A program made the translations under genes and the position numbers. The notes below the pieces were generated by a model. That model saw only the letters and a list, made by a program, of their open reading frames with translations. It ran no database searches and had not been told where the DNA came from. A stretch of DNA of 64,000 bases from Symbiodinium natans. Its lineage: Eukaryota > Sar > Dinophyceae > Suessiales > Symbiodiniaceae. The stretch spans positions 482,555-546,554 of the forward strand of contig CAJNDS010002035.1 of the NCBI GenBank assembly GCA_905221605.1. The letters run 5' to 3'. Below are positions 33,919 to 44,621 of this stretch, piece by piece (positions within the stretch are counted from its first letter, which is position 1; each line of letters begins with the position of its first letter).

Positions 33919-34435
33919 TAGGCCCCACCCCCTCAACCCTAAACCCTAAACCCTCCCAAAACCCTAAACCCTAAACCCTAAACCCCTAACAAAAAAACAC
34001 GGGATCCTACAAACAGGGTTTTTCGAGCCCGGATGAAAGCCTATGCAAAGGCCGGGCGGGTTGTTGTCTGGGCGGTTTGGGGTTCGGGGTTGAGGGTTCA
34101 GGGTTGTGGGTTTAGGGTTTAGGGTTTCAGCCAGAAAAAACCTAAAGACCGGCAGCATTCTTTCAGAAGGATGAACAGGAAATGGATGCGGCGTCCACGT
34201 AGGCTCTGTAGAGGTTCGACCAGCATGAGCCCTTGGCTGCACTTCGGTCGCGCAGAGCTTCCGCATACGATGACTAATAGGCACCCCCTTGGGATATTTT
34301 TTCTGTTCCCTTGCTGGGTTTAAGAGGACTAAATATTGAGGAATATTTTGTCAGAGGGCTTTAAGGTTCATCCTAGATTAAGTTGAAGGCTTCATTCACC
34401 CTCTTAACTGCGAATCCCAGATGCTTCCCGCACTA

Positions 34436-34898
34436 GACAGCGCCGTGGTGCACTCCGCAGATGCCCCCGCAGATGGCACAAATGGTGACGTTTCTGCCAC
34501 CTGCACAAGTGCCTCCCCCACATCAGCCCCCACAACTGGCCCCTCAAATTCCCCAGCACGTGGCGCTTCAAGCGTCCGTGCCACCGCCCCCCACGACAGC
34601 ACCCACAGCACCCGCATTGGCCACAGAAAAGCCCGCCAAGCCCGCAAAGCCCACGAAGCCCGCAAAGCCCACAAAGCCGTCGTGGGCGGACCTGTCGGAA
34701 AACCCGATGGCTCCTCCCAGTTCGTGGCTTCCTGGCGAGGCTGAAGAGCTCCCAACGCTTCTCCCCAAGCCTAACACGGGCAAGGGGAAAGGCAAAGGCA
34801 AAGGCAAGGGGAAAGGCAAGGGCAAGAACGGCAACAAAGGAAATGGCAAGGGCCAGGGCGGTCAGGGCAAATCCTGGCGCAATTGGAGCTGGTACTGA
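34436..34898 (+). pseudogene. Proline/GK-rich gene, copy 3, 5'-truncated
   Basis: Homology to the family starts abruptly at 34436 within the second PWC..PQMP repeat; everything upstream is unrelated. From the first in-frame ATG at 34461 the frame stays open for 145 codons through the Lys-Pro repeat, SWADLSENP, GEAEELP, a long GK tract and KSWRNWSWY. The 3' part is under no obvious decay, so a short protein is conceivable, but the promoter side and conserved N-terminus are missing. Confidence 0.65.
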
Positions 34899-35957
34899 AG
34901 GCGGGGCGCCACGGCACAGCAATTCGCAGCATGTTGCGCGTGGTGTTGTGTCCATGCGACGTCACGGAAGTTCGGAAGTTCATGGAAACATGGAAGCTTC
35001 CAACACGCCCAGGAATACAGGAGAATCGGTGATGACTGTCAAAGTTTCAAAGTAAGATGGATCGACGAAGGCACGGGCCTCAGCTGCACCTGTGCCGTCG
35101 CATCGCGCTTGCCTGCATCTGTTCGGCCGCAAGGACAATAGGCTCATGACCAAGTGAGTGCTCCAGCCGCTGCAGCTGCGCGGCCCGAAGCTCGAATGAG
35201 CACTGTCGCGTTAGAGGCTGCTCAGCAAGGCTTACAAGGGGTGACAAAGCCTTCCCCCTGTTGAATGGTTTAATGTTTCAGCACCTCGCCAAGCGACTCC
35301 CATCGTACTGGGTGCAGTTTTGCTGCCTGCAGCCGAGGGAATGTGTGATGTGGCCCTGCCAGCATCTAAGACTGAAGGACATATTGTTATTGTTTCCACG
35401 GCATCGTGGCGGATGGTGCAGCAAGACAAAGTTCACACCAGACTTTTACGTCACAGTGGCACTCCTACGACGCTCATGCTGCGAAAGTTGCTGCATGCTT
35501 TCAGTATACACTCACTACACTACACCCTAAGCCGGTGAAACACGGAATCCAGAACCAGCCTCGGATGAGGATTGAAGCTGAGCCTCCTCACCCTGCATGT
35601 CTCTCTTTCACCTGAACGCTCTAACCCTATAGACCCTTTGCCAGCAGGGTTGCTGCAGACGCGGCATGTGCCATGGCTTCCTTTGCATCTTGGATCCTTC
35701 TGCTTCATCCGGCCTCAAGAGTAGGAAGTAGGATTTCGGGCGCTGTAGGGTTCAAGGATTCTTATTGAACTGTGTAAATTCCGGGTTTCTTCACTCCCCC
35801 ACCCTACTGAGAAGCAGCACGCTCTTTCTTGGGCTCTGAGGGTTTAGAAGCAGCACGCTCATCCCTGGGGTCTGAGGTTTAGAAACTTTCCAGGGTTTTC
35901 AAGCGGAACGGTAGATCTACGGGACCCCCCTCTTCCTGCTTTGATTCGCGATGCGCA

Positions 35958-36044
35958 ATGGCCGATGTAGCTGCCTTGCCGCTTGCTGCTGGGCCACTCC
36001 GACACAAGTCTTCTTTTGCAGCACTATCACTAGCATGGGCACAG
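35958..36044 (+). CDS. Possible first exon of a small gene (MADVAALPLAAGPL...), unit 1
   Basis: ATG starts MADVAALPLAAGPLRHKS. The same start and about 25 codons are conserved at 39967 (unit 2) and 46502 (unit 3), after which the copies diverge. Conservation from an ATG over one stretch suggests a coding first exon. A second conserved piece with a shared stop lies at 36254. I do not recognise the protein. Confidence 0.35.
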
Positions 36045-36253
36045 CCTTATAAAAACCCTGAGAGCCCAAAGCTCTGCACATCTCTGAGCATACGCATACC
36101 CCGAGCAGCCCTTAGAGACCGTTGTGCCACAAGCACGAGGTCCCCAAGTTCCCGTAGACACCGTATCGGTTGGAAGCCCTCGCGCCCTGTATACCCTCGA
36201 ACCCCTAATCGTCCTCACCCTAAGCCCTCGAACTCCGAAACGACTTCGTAGCC

Positions 36254-36358
36254 GAAGGTATCCTTCTGGGCACATCACTCGGCTGCCTTGCGGGCTTCGT
36301 GCAGTTCTTTGTTGGGAAGACAGATGCCAAGGTCGCGAAGGGCAGGGTACAAGGTTGA
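36254..36358 (+). CDS. Possible last exon: short membrane-like segment, unit 1
   Basis: The frame reads EGILLGTSLGCLAGFVQFF, then VGKTDAKVAKGRVQG and TGA. The unit 3 copy (46836-46940) has the same frame, the same stop and mostly conservative changes. An ACTTCG(T/C)AG acceptor-like sequence precedes both. The Gly-spaced hydrophobic run could be a single membrane helix. Pairing with the exon at 35958 is inference. Confidence 0.35.
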   Translation, partial: EGILLGTSLGCLAGFVQFFVGKTDAKVAKGRVQG

Positions 36359-36370
36359 GGATTTACTAGC

Positions 36371-36465
36371 TGGTAATAGTTTTTGGTTCTGGGTTCCCAC
36401 TACTGCTACTTCTACTCGTACCTACAAAGTGTATACTTTTTCTCCAGGGCCTACTCCAAAGTAGG
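36371..36465 (+). repeat. Short dispersed repeat, family C copy 2
   Basis: Shares TTGGTTCTGGGTTCCC and CCAAAGTAGG-type ends with 1541-1630. Confidence 0.5.
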
Positions 36466-38156
36466 GCTATAGGGTTTCGGGTTTTTGGGGTTTGCAGGTT
36501 TTTTTGTCAGGAATTCATGTTAGGGGCCTCTGTTACTTGCTTCACAATTCCCTCCAACATTGCGAGATGTTCGCGCACGTCCTAGAATGTCTGGAGCAGG
36601 AGCTCTTCTCAGCAAGTTCCGGCTGCCCAGCACCTCCGGCCCCCTCCCCAACCCCCTTAAAAAGCCGTAACAAACCGATTTTCGGAATGCGAAGAATCTT
36701 CGGGCGAGTCCCCCTCCGCGAGAATCAATTTAGGCGTTGGATGTTGGAGCTCTATGCTCACGAAGCCCCCTAAACCCTCCAAACTCCTTGAACTCTCTCC
36801 ACGGGACCCTGGAGACTCCTGCAATCCCCCAACCCCGCAAGAGCTGCGAAGCTGCCCTGAAAAACAAAACCCTAGAACCATCTACAACCCCAAACCATCA
36901 CCCCCAACCCTTGGGCCTTAAGCACTATCTATCCTGTTGAGCCCCTACCGACCTTGTCTAAGCTCTACCCCGCCCGCCCCTGCGATAATCAAGTCAAGAC
37001 TAGGCTACGCAAGTTGACCTCTCACCAGCTTGTAGAAAAGATGCAACCTGCATATCTTAAAGGGCAGTTGTACTGAGACCACAGGCCCCAAGCTCCCTTA
37101 TCAGCAGGAACCAAACGTGCCTTCTGCAGAGAAGGGGTGGGGAGCGTGAGGGAGGGCGTCCTGAGAACCAACATGCCACCATAGACATGACAGGTTCGGA
37201 GGTTCTGAACCCCCCCCCCAAGTCAGTTTGGCCTCAACCCCGAAAAAAACCTTACGGTAAACCCTAAACCCTAAACCCTAAACCCTAAATCCTCTAAACC
37301 CCAGTTGGCCTCCCGCAGGCCGGATGCCTTCTGCATCAAGCCGCTGGAGTTGGCCCCAGGCGCGCGCGACACCCCCCAGCCTTGATCCAACTGACCCCCG
37401 GTTTAGGGACTGTAGGGTTTAGGTTTCAGGGTTTAGGGCTCAGGTTTCGTGAGGGGCTAGGGGCTTCTGGGCTTGTGAAGAGTCAGGGGTTTAGTTGCTG
37501 GTTCCTAACCCACCCTAGACCCTAAACCCTAAACCCTCTACCCTCTACCCTCTAAACCCTAAACCCTAAACCCTATAAACCGTATAACTAAAGCCTCGCC
37601 TTCGCAACTTGCACCTTCGGGTTGAAGCCTTCTCAGAAAAAGCCAGGCGTCGCCGCCTTTCCTTGAACAGCCTCACCTACCTGTGCCCCGCACGCACCTG
37701 AGATCGACTTCTCCAAAACTTGAAAGATCACACCCGCACCCTATAACCCTACAGTACTTGTACAACTATCCTGTGAACCTTCAAGTAGAGGGTCCTCAGT
37801 GACTCTGCTTGTTCTGCCGAACAAATTCGGGAAGTGCCTTATGTCCCCATGAATGATGTGTACCCCTTGAAGGCTTGAAGGGGCCGCACAGAAACCGTGG
37901 CTTCTAAATCCCAGAATGCCGATAAAGAGCCAGGAGGCCCCGCGGCTCGCGCGCCCTGGGCGGAGCACACGTTGGCGATGGAAAAGCGAGCCGGGCCCTC
38001 TCTTTCATTGGTTCTGGGGTTGAGGGGGTCGTAGCCTAGGATAACTAAAGTTCGGAGAATTTGGGCTGCACAGTGGCTGAGCAGACATGGGTGTATCCGG
38101 GAGTGAAGCAAAAGTGAAGCTGTCCCTGATGTGCCTCACGAATCCTTCTGCTCCAC

Positions 38157-38887
38157 ATGCCCACTGTGTTTGTCGCGCAGCAGTGGCGCAGCAGCTATCA
38201 GTTCAAGCGGCCACAAGCCACCAGCATCATGGCTGATGTGCAGCAGATCGTACAGCTGCCGCCGGCCTTTGTTGGCGAGCAAGCTGTCTACGGCCTTCAG
38301 TACCGTGGAGGGCTGGCGCCCCCACCCGAGTGGTGGGCACACATCGCTCATCCGCTGGCGCCTGGCCCCCACAGCGCGTTCGCATACAAGCGGTGCCTGT
38401 GCATCCCTGCCACCTGTGGCAGTCCATCCCACTGCTGGCAAGGATACACAGGCACCGCTTGTACGCGAACGGGTTATGGGGGCCAGGGCCCCACCAGACA
38501 GAGCCGTGGTGCGGCGCTCCACAGATGATGGCACAAATGGTGACGTATCTGCCACCTGCACAAGTGCCTCCCACACATCAGCCCCCACAACTTGCCCCTC
38601 AACTCCCCCAGCATGTGGCGCTTCAAGCCTCCGTGCCACCGTCCCCTGCTGTGACAGCGCCCACGCCCGCATCCTCCAGAGAAGAAGCCCACGGGCGACC
38701 TGTCGGAAAACCCGGTGGCTCCTCCGAGTTCGTGGCTTCCTGGCGAGGCTGAAGAGCTCCCAACGCTGGCAAGGGCAAGAACTCCTGCAAAGGCAAGGGC
38801 AAGAACTCCAAGAACTCCAGCAGAGGAAATGGCAAGGGCCAGGGTGGTCAGGGCCAGGGCAAATCCTGGCACGATTGGAGCTGGTAG
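38157..38887 (+). pseudogene. Proline/GK-rich gene, copy 4, frameshifted with fold-back
   Basis: The N-terminus is intact (MPTVFVAQQW, then VQQIVQLPPAFVGEQAVYG and PPPEWWAHIAHPLAP). A 2-base loss at about 38361 and a fold-back duplication (38361-38487) then replace the first PWC..PQMP repeat. The family frame resumes near QTEPWCGAPQM, but the Lys-Pro repeat is mostly deleted and the GK tract is degenerate (GKGKNSCKGKGKNS). The final WSWY is cut to WSW by a stop, followed by a second stop. Confidence 0.75.
38361..38487. repeat. Fold-back palindrome: two 52-nt arms, 23-nt spacer
   Basis: Arm 38361-38412 (CCTGGCCCCCACAGCGCGTT...) pairs with 38436-38487 (...CGAACGGGTTATGGGGGCC). About 44 of 52 positions match. 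The left arm is the normal gene sequence; the right arm is an inverted copy. Confidence 0.85.
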
Positions 38888-39353
38888 TGAGGGCGGGGCG
38901 CCACATCACGGCAATTCGCAGCATGTTGCGCGTGGTGTCCATGCGACGTCACGCAAGTTCCTGGAAACATGGAAGCTTCCAACATGGAAAGGTATACAGG
39001 ACAGGTGATGACTGTCATAGTACGATGGATCGACGAAGGCAGCCGAAGGCACGTGCCTCAGTTGCACCTGTGGTGGTGCACTTGTATGCATCTGTTGGGC
39101 CATAAGGATGCGAGGCTCATGAGCAACTCCTCATTCTGTGAAAGTTGCTGCGCGCTTTCAGGACACCATAAGCTCCCAACCGTATAGACCCTAACCCGGA
39201 GAAAAATGGAATCTAGAACCAACCCCCTCAGGTAAGCATTGCCGTGCAACAGGCCTCCTCGCCTTGCAGTTGTCTTCTTGAACTCTGCAAACCCCTTTAA
39301 CAGCCCTAAAGCGGAGAGATCTGAAATCCAGAGTCCAGAGCTGTGAGGGGTCG

Positions 39354-39445
39354 TTTAGGGTTTAGGGTTTAGGGTTTAGGGTTTAGGGTTTAGGGTTTAG
39401 GGTTTAGGGTTTAGGGTTTAGGGTTTAGGGTTTAGGGTTTAGGGC
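39354..39445 (+). repeat. Interstitial telomere-like array TTTAGGG x13
   Basis: A perfect array in the 3' flank of gene copy 4. The matching flanks of copies 5-7 lack it, so it was gained or lost after duplication. Confidence 0.9.
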
Positions 39446-39966
39446 TCCGAACCCTGAAGGCCCGATCGCAGTCATGTGCTATTCCTCGTGTCCAGCTTGT
39501 TCGTAGTCGAATGGCTACTCGAATGGTCCTTGTTGGCCTTGCTCGTGAGCCTTGAGAAGCCCGCTAAAGTCTCCTCGCCGTGCATTTTCTCTTGACTCCG
39601 TCATGTTGAAGGGTGCATCGCCCTGAAACCCTAAACACCCTATAAAACGTAAACACCCTATAAACCCTATACACCCCACAGACCCTAGTCACAAACCCCT
39701 AAAACCCTTGCCAGAAGGGTTGCCGCAGTCGTGGTAATCATGGGCTGGCTATCGCTGCCACCAGCTCACCTTATTAGGAACCAAGGGTTCCTATGGACTA
39801 GAAAACAAGTTGGGGTGCCTCGTTCCCCCCCAGTCCCTACTGAGAAGCAGCACGCGCTCATCCCCGGGCTCTGAGGGCTGGGAAGCTTTCTAATTCGCTG
39901 TGTAGGGTTTTCGGGTGCCTGGCTCGCAGCAGACCTGCGGGGCTCCCGCGTGGCTCCTTTGATGCT

Positions 39967-40155
39967 ATGACCGACGTGGCTGCCTTGCCGCTTGCTGCTG
40001 GGCCACTCCGCCGCAACAAGTCTTGGCTTTTTGCAGCGTTCGCATGGGCACGTTTTCGCGGCTTCGTCCTGCTCAATCCTTATAACTTAACCTTTGGAAG
40101 ATTTTCTTGCGTCTTGACGGTTGGAACTGACTCTCCAAAAGCAGAAGCTTTCTGA
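39967..40155 (+). pseudogene. MADVAALPLAAGPL fragment, unit 2
   Basis: The frame here starts MTDVAALPLAAGPLRRNKS, close to 35958 and 46502 for about 30 codons, then diverges. The second exon-like piece found in units 1 and 3 is missing here, so this copy is probably broken. Confidence 0.35.
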
Positions 40156-41055
40156 CATCTCCGACCAGATTTTATGGACCCTAGATTTTAAAGGGTAGTT
40201 GCGCTGAGACCAAGGCCCGCAACCCTTAACGCTCTCTCCGGGGACGGGTGGCCGGGGGGGAGGGTGATGGGGGGGGGGGGGGGATCCTGAGAGCCAAACA
40301 TGCCTGAGGGTTTAGGGTTTAGGGTTTAGCGTTTAGCGTTTAGCGTTTAGCGTTTAGGGTTTAGGGCTTAGGGTTCCAGAACCCCTCAGAAGTGTAGGTA
40401 GCCAGCTATACGGTTTTGGCCCGAAACCCTGAAACCACATGTTTGAAAGTCAAATAGAACCTAAACACCAGATGGCTTAGTGGCTTGCAGGCCGGAAGCC
40501 TCGCGCATCAAGCCGTTGGAGTTGGCTTCAACTGCCTCAAGCTTTTGGGTTTAGGGAGTTTAGGGTCCGGGGATTGTAGGTTTAGGGTTTAGGTGTTTGG
40601 GGTTCAGTTTTCGGTCAGTTGGGGCTTGAGGGGCTAGGCGCCACCTTTCCTTGAATCATCTCCCCGTACGCGCCTGTTGTCGACTGTCTTATCCCTGACG
40701 AAGTCGAACCTTCAAGTCAAGTAGAACGTTCTCACTAGTACTCTGCTTGTTCTGAATCGGAAGGAGGCACCGTATGCCCCCCAGGATGATGTGCAGCCCT
40801 TGAAGGGGCCATAGAGAAGCACGCTGGCGATGGAAAAGCGCGCAGCGTGCCTTGCCACAGTTCTGTCCTCTTGCACTTAACTCCCCGCAGCGGGCTTGCC
40901 GACACATCCCGAGCATGGGAGCTTTGGGATCGACATGGCATCATCGTCTGCCACTCATCGAGTGATCCTTGATGCCCCTTACCTTCTCCATCACGTTGTT
41001 GCTCACCAGTGGCTCAGCAGCAGTATAGCAACGGCCGCAAGCCTCCAGCTTCGTC

Positions 41056-41823
41056 ATGGCTGCCCAGCAGATCGTGCAGCTGCCGCCGGCCTTTGTCGGC
41101 GAGCAGGCTGTTTATGGCCCTGACTACCGTGGAGGGCTGGCGCCTCCACCCGAGTGGTGGGCACACATCGCCCACCCGTTGGCGCCATGGCCCCCACAGC
41201 CCGTTCGCGTGCAAGCAGTGGCTGTGCATCCCTGCCAACAGTGGCACTCCATCATGGGCTTGAGTTATCAACCCATGCCCATGCCCCAGCCAACAGTGCC
41301 ATGGTGTTGTGCGCCACAAATGCCTCACATGCCCATTGCACACACCATGCCCCACCAGACAGAGCCGTGGTGCGGGACTCCACAGATGCCCCCACAGCTG
41401 GCACAAATGGTGACGTTTCTGCCACCTGCACAAGTGCCTCCCCCACATCAGCCCCCACAACTGGCCCCTCAACTTCCCCAGCACGTGGCGCTTCAAGCGT
41501 CCGTGCCACCGCCCCCCACGACAGCACCCACAGCACCCGCATTGGCCACAGAAAAGCCCGCCAAGCCCGCAAAGCCCACGAAGCCCGCAAAGCCCACAAA
41601 GCCGTCGTGGGCGGACCTGTCGGAAAACCCGATGGCTCCTCCCAGTTCGTGGCTTCCTGGCGAGGCTGAAGAGCTCCCAACGCTTCTCCCCAAGCCCAAC
41701 ACGGGCAAGGGGAAAGGCAAAGGCAAAGGCAAGGGCAAAGGCAAGGGCAAGAGCTCCAGTAAAGGAAATGGCAAGGGTCAGGGCGGTCAGGGCAAATCCT
41801 GGCGCAATTGGAGCTGGTACTGA
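41056..41823 (+). CDS. Proline-rich protein with Gly-Lys tail, copy 5 (255 aa)
   Basis: An intact family member. Residues 4-35 hold QQIVQLPPAFVGEQAVYG and PPPEWW. Residues about 50-160 are Pro/Met/His/Gln-rich with two PWC..PQMP repeats (near 83 and 104). A KPAKPTKP tract lies at about 167-183, SWADLSENP at about 184, WLPGEAEELP at about 199, then about eight Gly-Lys pairs and KSWRNWSWY at the end. The start is the ATG of MAAQQIV, because the ATGCCCACTTCG start of copy 1 is lost upstream. Function unknown; an RNA- or DNA-binding role for the GK tract is only a guess. No intron and no targeting signal seen. Confidence 0.7.
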   Translation: MAAQQIVQLPPAFVGEQAVYGPDYRGGLAPPPEWWAHIAHPLAPWPPQPVRVQAVAVHPCQQWHSIMGLSYQPMPMPQPTVPWCCAPQMPHMPIAHTMPHQTEPWCGTPQMPPQLAQMVTFLPPAQVPPPHQPPQLAPQLPQHVALQASVPPPPTTAPTAPALATEKPAKPAKPTKPAKPTKPSWADLSENPMAPPSSWLPGEAEELPTLLPKPNTGKGKGKGKGKGKGKGKSSSKGNGKGQGGQGKSWRNWSWY

Positions 41824-42835
41824 AGGCGGGGCGCCACGGCGCAGCAATTCGCAGCATGTTGCGCGTGGTGTTGTGTCTATGCAACGTCACGGAAGTTCAT
41901 GCATGGAAACATGGAAGCTTCCAACATGGCCAGGTGTACAGGACAGTCGGTGATGACTGTCAAAGTAAGATGGATCGACGAAGGCGCGCGCCTCAGCTGC
42001 ACCAGTGCCGTCGCATCGCACTTGCCTGCATCCGTTCGGCCGCAAGGACAACACGCTCCTGACCAAGTCAGTGCTCCAGCTCTGTCGCGTTAGAGGCTAT
42101 AAGGCTTACAAGGGGTGACAAAGCCTTCCCCCTGTTCAATGGTTTCATGTTTCAGCACCTCGCCAAGCGACTGCCATCGTACTGAGTGCGGTTTTGCTGC
42201 CATCCGGGAGAATGTTTTGATTGGCCCTTCCAGCATTTCAAGACTGCGTAATGTTTTTTTGCACGGCATCGTGGCGGATGATGCAGCAAGACGAGTTCAC
42301 ATGAGACTCTTAGACATCACAGTGGCATCGCCGTGGCACTCCTATGACTCTCATGCTGTGAAAGTTTCTGCATGCTTTCAGGTCACCTAAGCCAACAGCC
42401 CTAAACCTTAAACCGGAAAAAGCCCTCGGATTAGGATTGCCGTGACGCCCTGTGGACAGTCGAGAAATTATTCGTATAGTCCTTATCGGCCTTACTAGCG
42501 GCGCGCCCTTGAAACCCCTAAAGCCTCCTCACCGAACTGCAGCGCAGGGCAGGGCCCGCTGGCGATGAAAAAAAAGCGCAGCGTGCCTGGCCACAGTTCC
42601 GTCCTCTCGTATTTAGCGCTAAACTTCTCGCAGCGGGCTTGCCGACAGATCCCGAGAAAGCTTTCGAAAGCTGATAGACATGCGAGAGTGAAGCAGGAGT
42701 GAGAGTTGTCTGCAAGTCACCAGAGTAATCCTTGATGTGCCTCGCGAATCCTTCTGCTCCACATGCCCACTTCGTTTGTCGCGCACCAGTGGCTCAGCAG
42801 CAGTATAGCAACGGCCGCAAGCCTCCAGCTTCGTC

Positions 42836-43602
42836 ATGGCTGCCCAGCAGATCGTGCAGCTGCCGCCGGCCTTTGTCGGCGAGCAGGCTGTTTATGGCCC
42901 TGACTACCGTGGAGGGCTGGCGCCTCCACCCGAGTGGTGGGCACACATCGCCCACCCGTTGGCGCCATGGCCCCCACAGCCCGTTCGCGTGCAAGCAGTG
43001 GCTGTGCATCCCTGCCAACAGTGGCACTCCATCATGGGCTTGAGTTATCAACCCATGCCCATGCCCAGCCAACAGTGCCATGGTGTTGTGCGCCACAAAT
43101 GCCTCACATGCCCATTGCACACACCATGCCCCACCAGACAGAGCCGTGGTGCGGGACTCCACAGATGCCCCCACAGCTGGCACAAATGGTGACGTTTCTG
43201 CCACCTGCACAAGTGCCTCCCCCACATCAGCCCCCACAACTGGCCCCTCAACTTCCCCAGCACGTGGTGCTTCAAGCGTCCGTGCCACCGCCCCCCACGA
43301 CAGCACCCACAGCACCCGCATTGGCCACAGAAAAGCCCGCCAAGCCCGCAAAGCCCACGAAGCCCGCAAAGCCCACAAAGCCGTCGTGGGCGGACCTGTC
43401 GGAAAACCCGATGGCTCCTCCCAGTTCGTGGCTTCCTGGCGAGGCTGAAGAGCTCCCAACGCTTCTCCCCAAGCCCAACACGGGCAAGGGGAAAGGCAAA
43501 GGCAAAGGCAAGGGGAAAGGCAAGGGCAAGAGCTCCAGCAAAGGAAATGGCAAGGGTCAGGGCGGTCAGGGCAAATCCTGGCGCAATTGGAGCTGGTACT
43601 GA
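42836..43602 (+). pseudogene. Proline/GK-rich gene, copy 6, one-base frameshift
   Basis: Nearly identical to copies 5 and 7, but one C is lost in the CCCATGCCCCAGCC stretch (about 43064-43067). The MAAQQIV frame runs out of register after YQPMPMP and would stop near 43192. The family frame continues open in the other register to the normal WSWY end and TGA. Otherwise undamaged, so the loss is recent, or a sequencing error in a C run. An ATGCCCACTTCG lies upstream at 42763, out of frame with the family reading. Confidence 0.7.
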
Positions 43603-44621
43603 AGGCGGGGCGCCACGGCGCAGCAATTCGCAGCATGTTGCGCGTGGTGTTGTGTCTATATGCAACGTCACGGAAGTTCATGCATGGAAACATGGAAGCT
43701 TCCAACATGGCCAGGTGTACAGGACAGTCGGTGATGACTGTCAAAGTAAGATGGATCGACGAAGGCGCGCGCCTCAGCTGCACCAGTGCCGTCGCATCGC
43801 ACTTGCCTGCATCCGTTCGGCCGCAAGGACAACACGCTCCTGACCAAGTCAGTGCTCCAGCTCTGTCGCGTTAGAGGCTATAAGGCTTACAAGGGGTGAC
43901 AAAGCCTTCCCCCTGTTCAATGGTTTCATGTTTCAGCACCTCGCCAAGCGACTGCCATCGTACTGAGTGCGGTTTTGCTGCCATCCGGGAGAATGTTTGA
44001 TTGGCCCTTCCAGCATTTCAAGACTGCGTAATGTTTTTTGCACGGCATCGTGGCGGATGATGCAGCAAGACGAGTTCACATGAGACTCTTAGACATCACA
44101 GTGGCATCACCGTGGCACTCCTATGACGCTCATGCTGTGAAAGTTTCTGCATGCTTTCAGGTCACCTAAGCCAGCAGCCCTAAACCTTAAACCGGAAAAA
44201 ACCCTCGGATGAGGATTGCCGTGACGCCCTGTTGACAGTCGAGAAATTATTCGTATAGTCCTTATCGGCCTTACTAGCGGCGCGCCCTTGAAACCCCTAA
44301 GGCCTCCTCACCGAACTGCAGCGCAGGGCAGGGCCCGCTGGCGATGAAAAAAAGCGCAGCGTGCCTGGCCACAGTTCCGTCCTCTCGTATTTAGCGCTAA
44401 ACTTCTCGCAGCGGGCTTGCCGACAGATCCCGAGAAAGCTTTCGAAAGCTGATAGACTGATAGACATGCGAGAGTGCAGCAGGAGTGAGAGTTGCCTGCA
44501 AGTCACCAGAGTAATCCTTGATGTGCCTCGCGAATCCTTCTGCTCCACATGCCCACTTCGTTTGTCGCGCACCAGTGGCTCAGCAGCAGTATAGCAACGG
44601 CCGCAAGCAACCAGCTTCCTC

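Larger units (their letters stand above)
33290..34262 (+). repeat. Duplicate of the PPR-fragment block at 25.75-27.45 kb
   Basis: Shared landmarks occur in the same order: GAGAGGCGCCC, ACCTGCATGGTGACC, GTCCCGTCTGGAGGTGGGCT, CAACCGAGCTTCT, GGTGCTTTGTA, CTGCTCAGCAAGCAGCCGCG, AAAGCCTATGCAAAGGCCG, GGCAGCATTCTTTCAGAAG and TAGAGGTTCGACCAGCATG. Spacing differs because telomere-like arrays have grown or shrunk between landmarks. PPR pieces at 33616, 33854 and 34033 are more decayed than the originals. Confidence 0.75.
29750..36960 (+). repeat. Segmental duplication, macro-unit 1
   Basis: It starts with a block containing CAACCTGCATATCTTA and CAGGCCGGATGCCTT, shared with 37010 and 40160. It carries proline/GK gene copies 1-3 and the MADVAALPLAAGPL fragment. 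It ends with a block (36510-36790, containing CAATTTAGGCGTTGGATG) matched at 46980-47190. An extra block at 33.29-34.26 kb comes from the PPR region at 25.75-27.45 kb. Confidence 0.7.
37010..40160 (+). repeat. Segmental duplication, macro-unit 2 (short)
   Basis: It starts with the CAACCTGCATATCTTAAAGG block, as at 29750 and 40160. It holds a single decayed proline/GK gene (copy 4) and the MADVAALPLAAGPL fragment (39967). It lacks the last block present in units 1 and 3. Confidence 0.65.
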
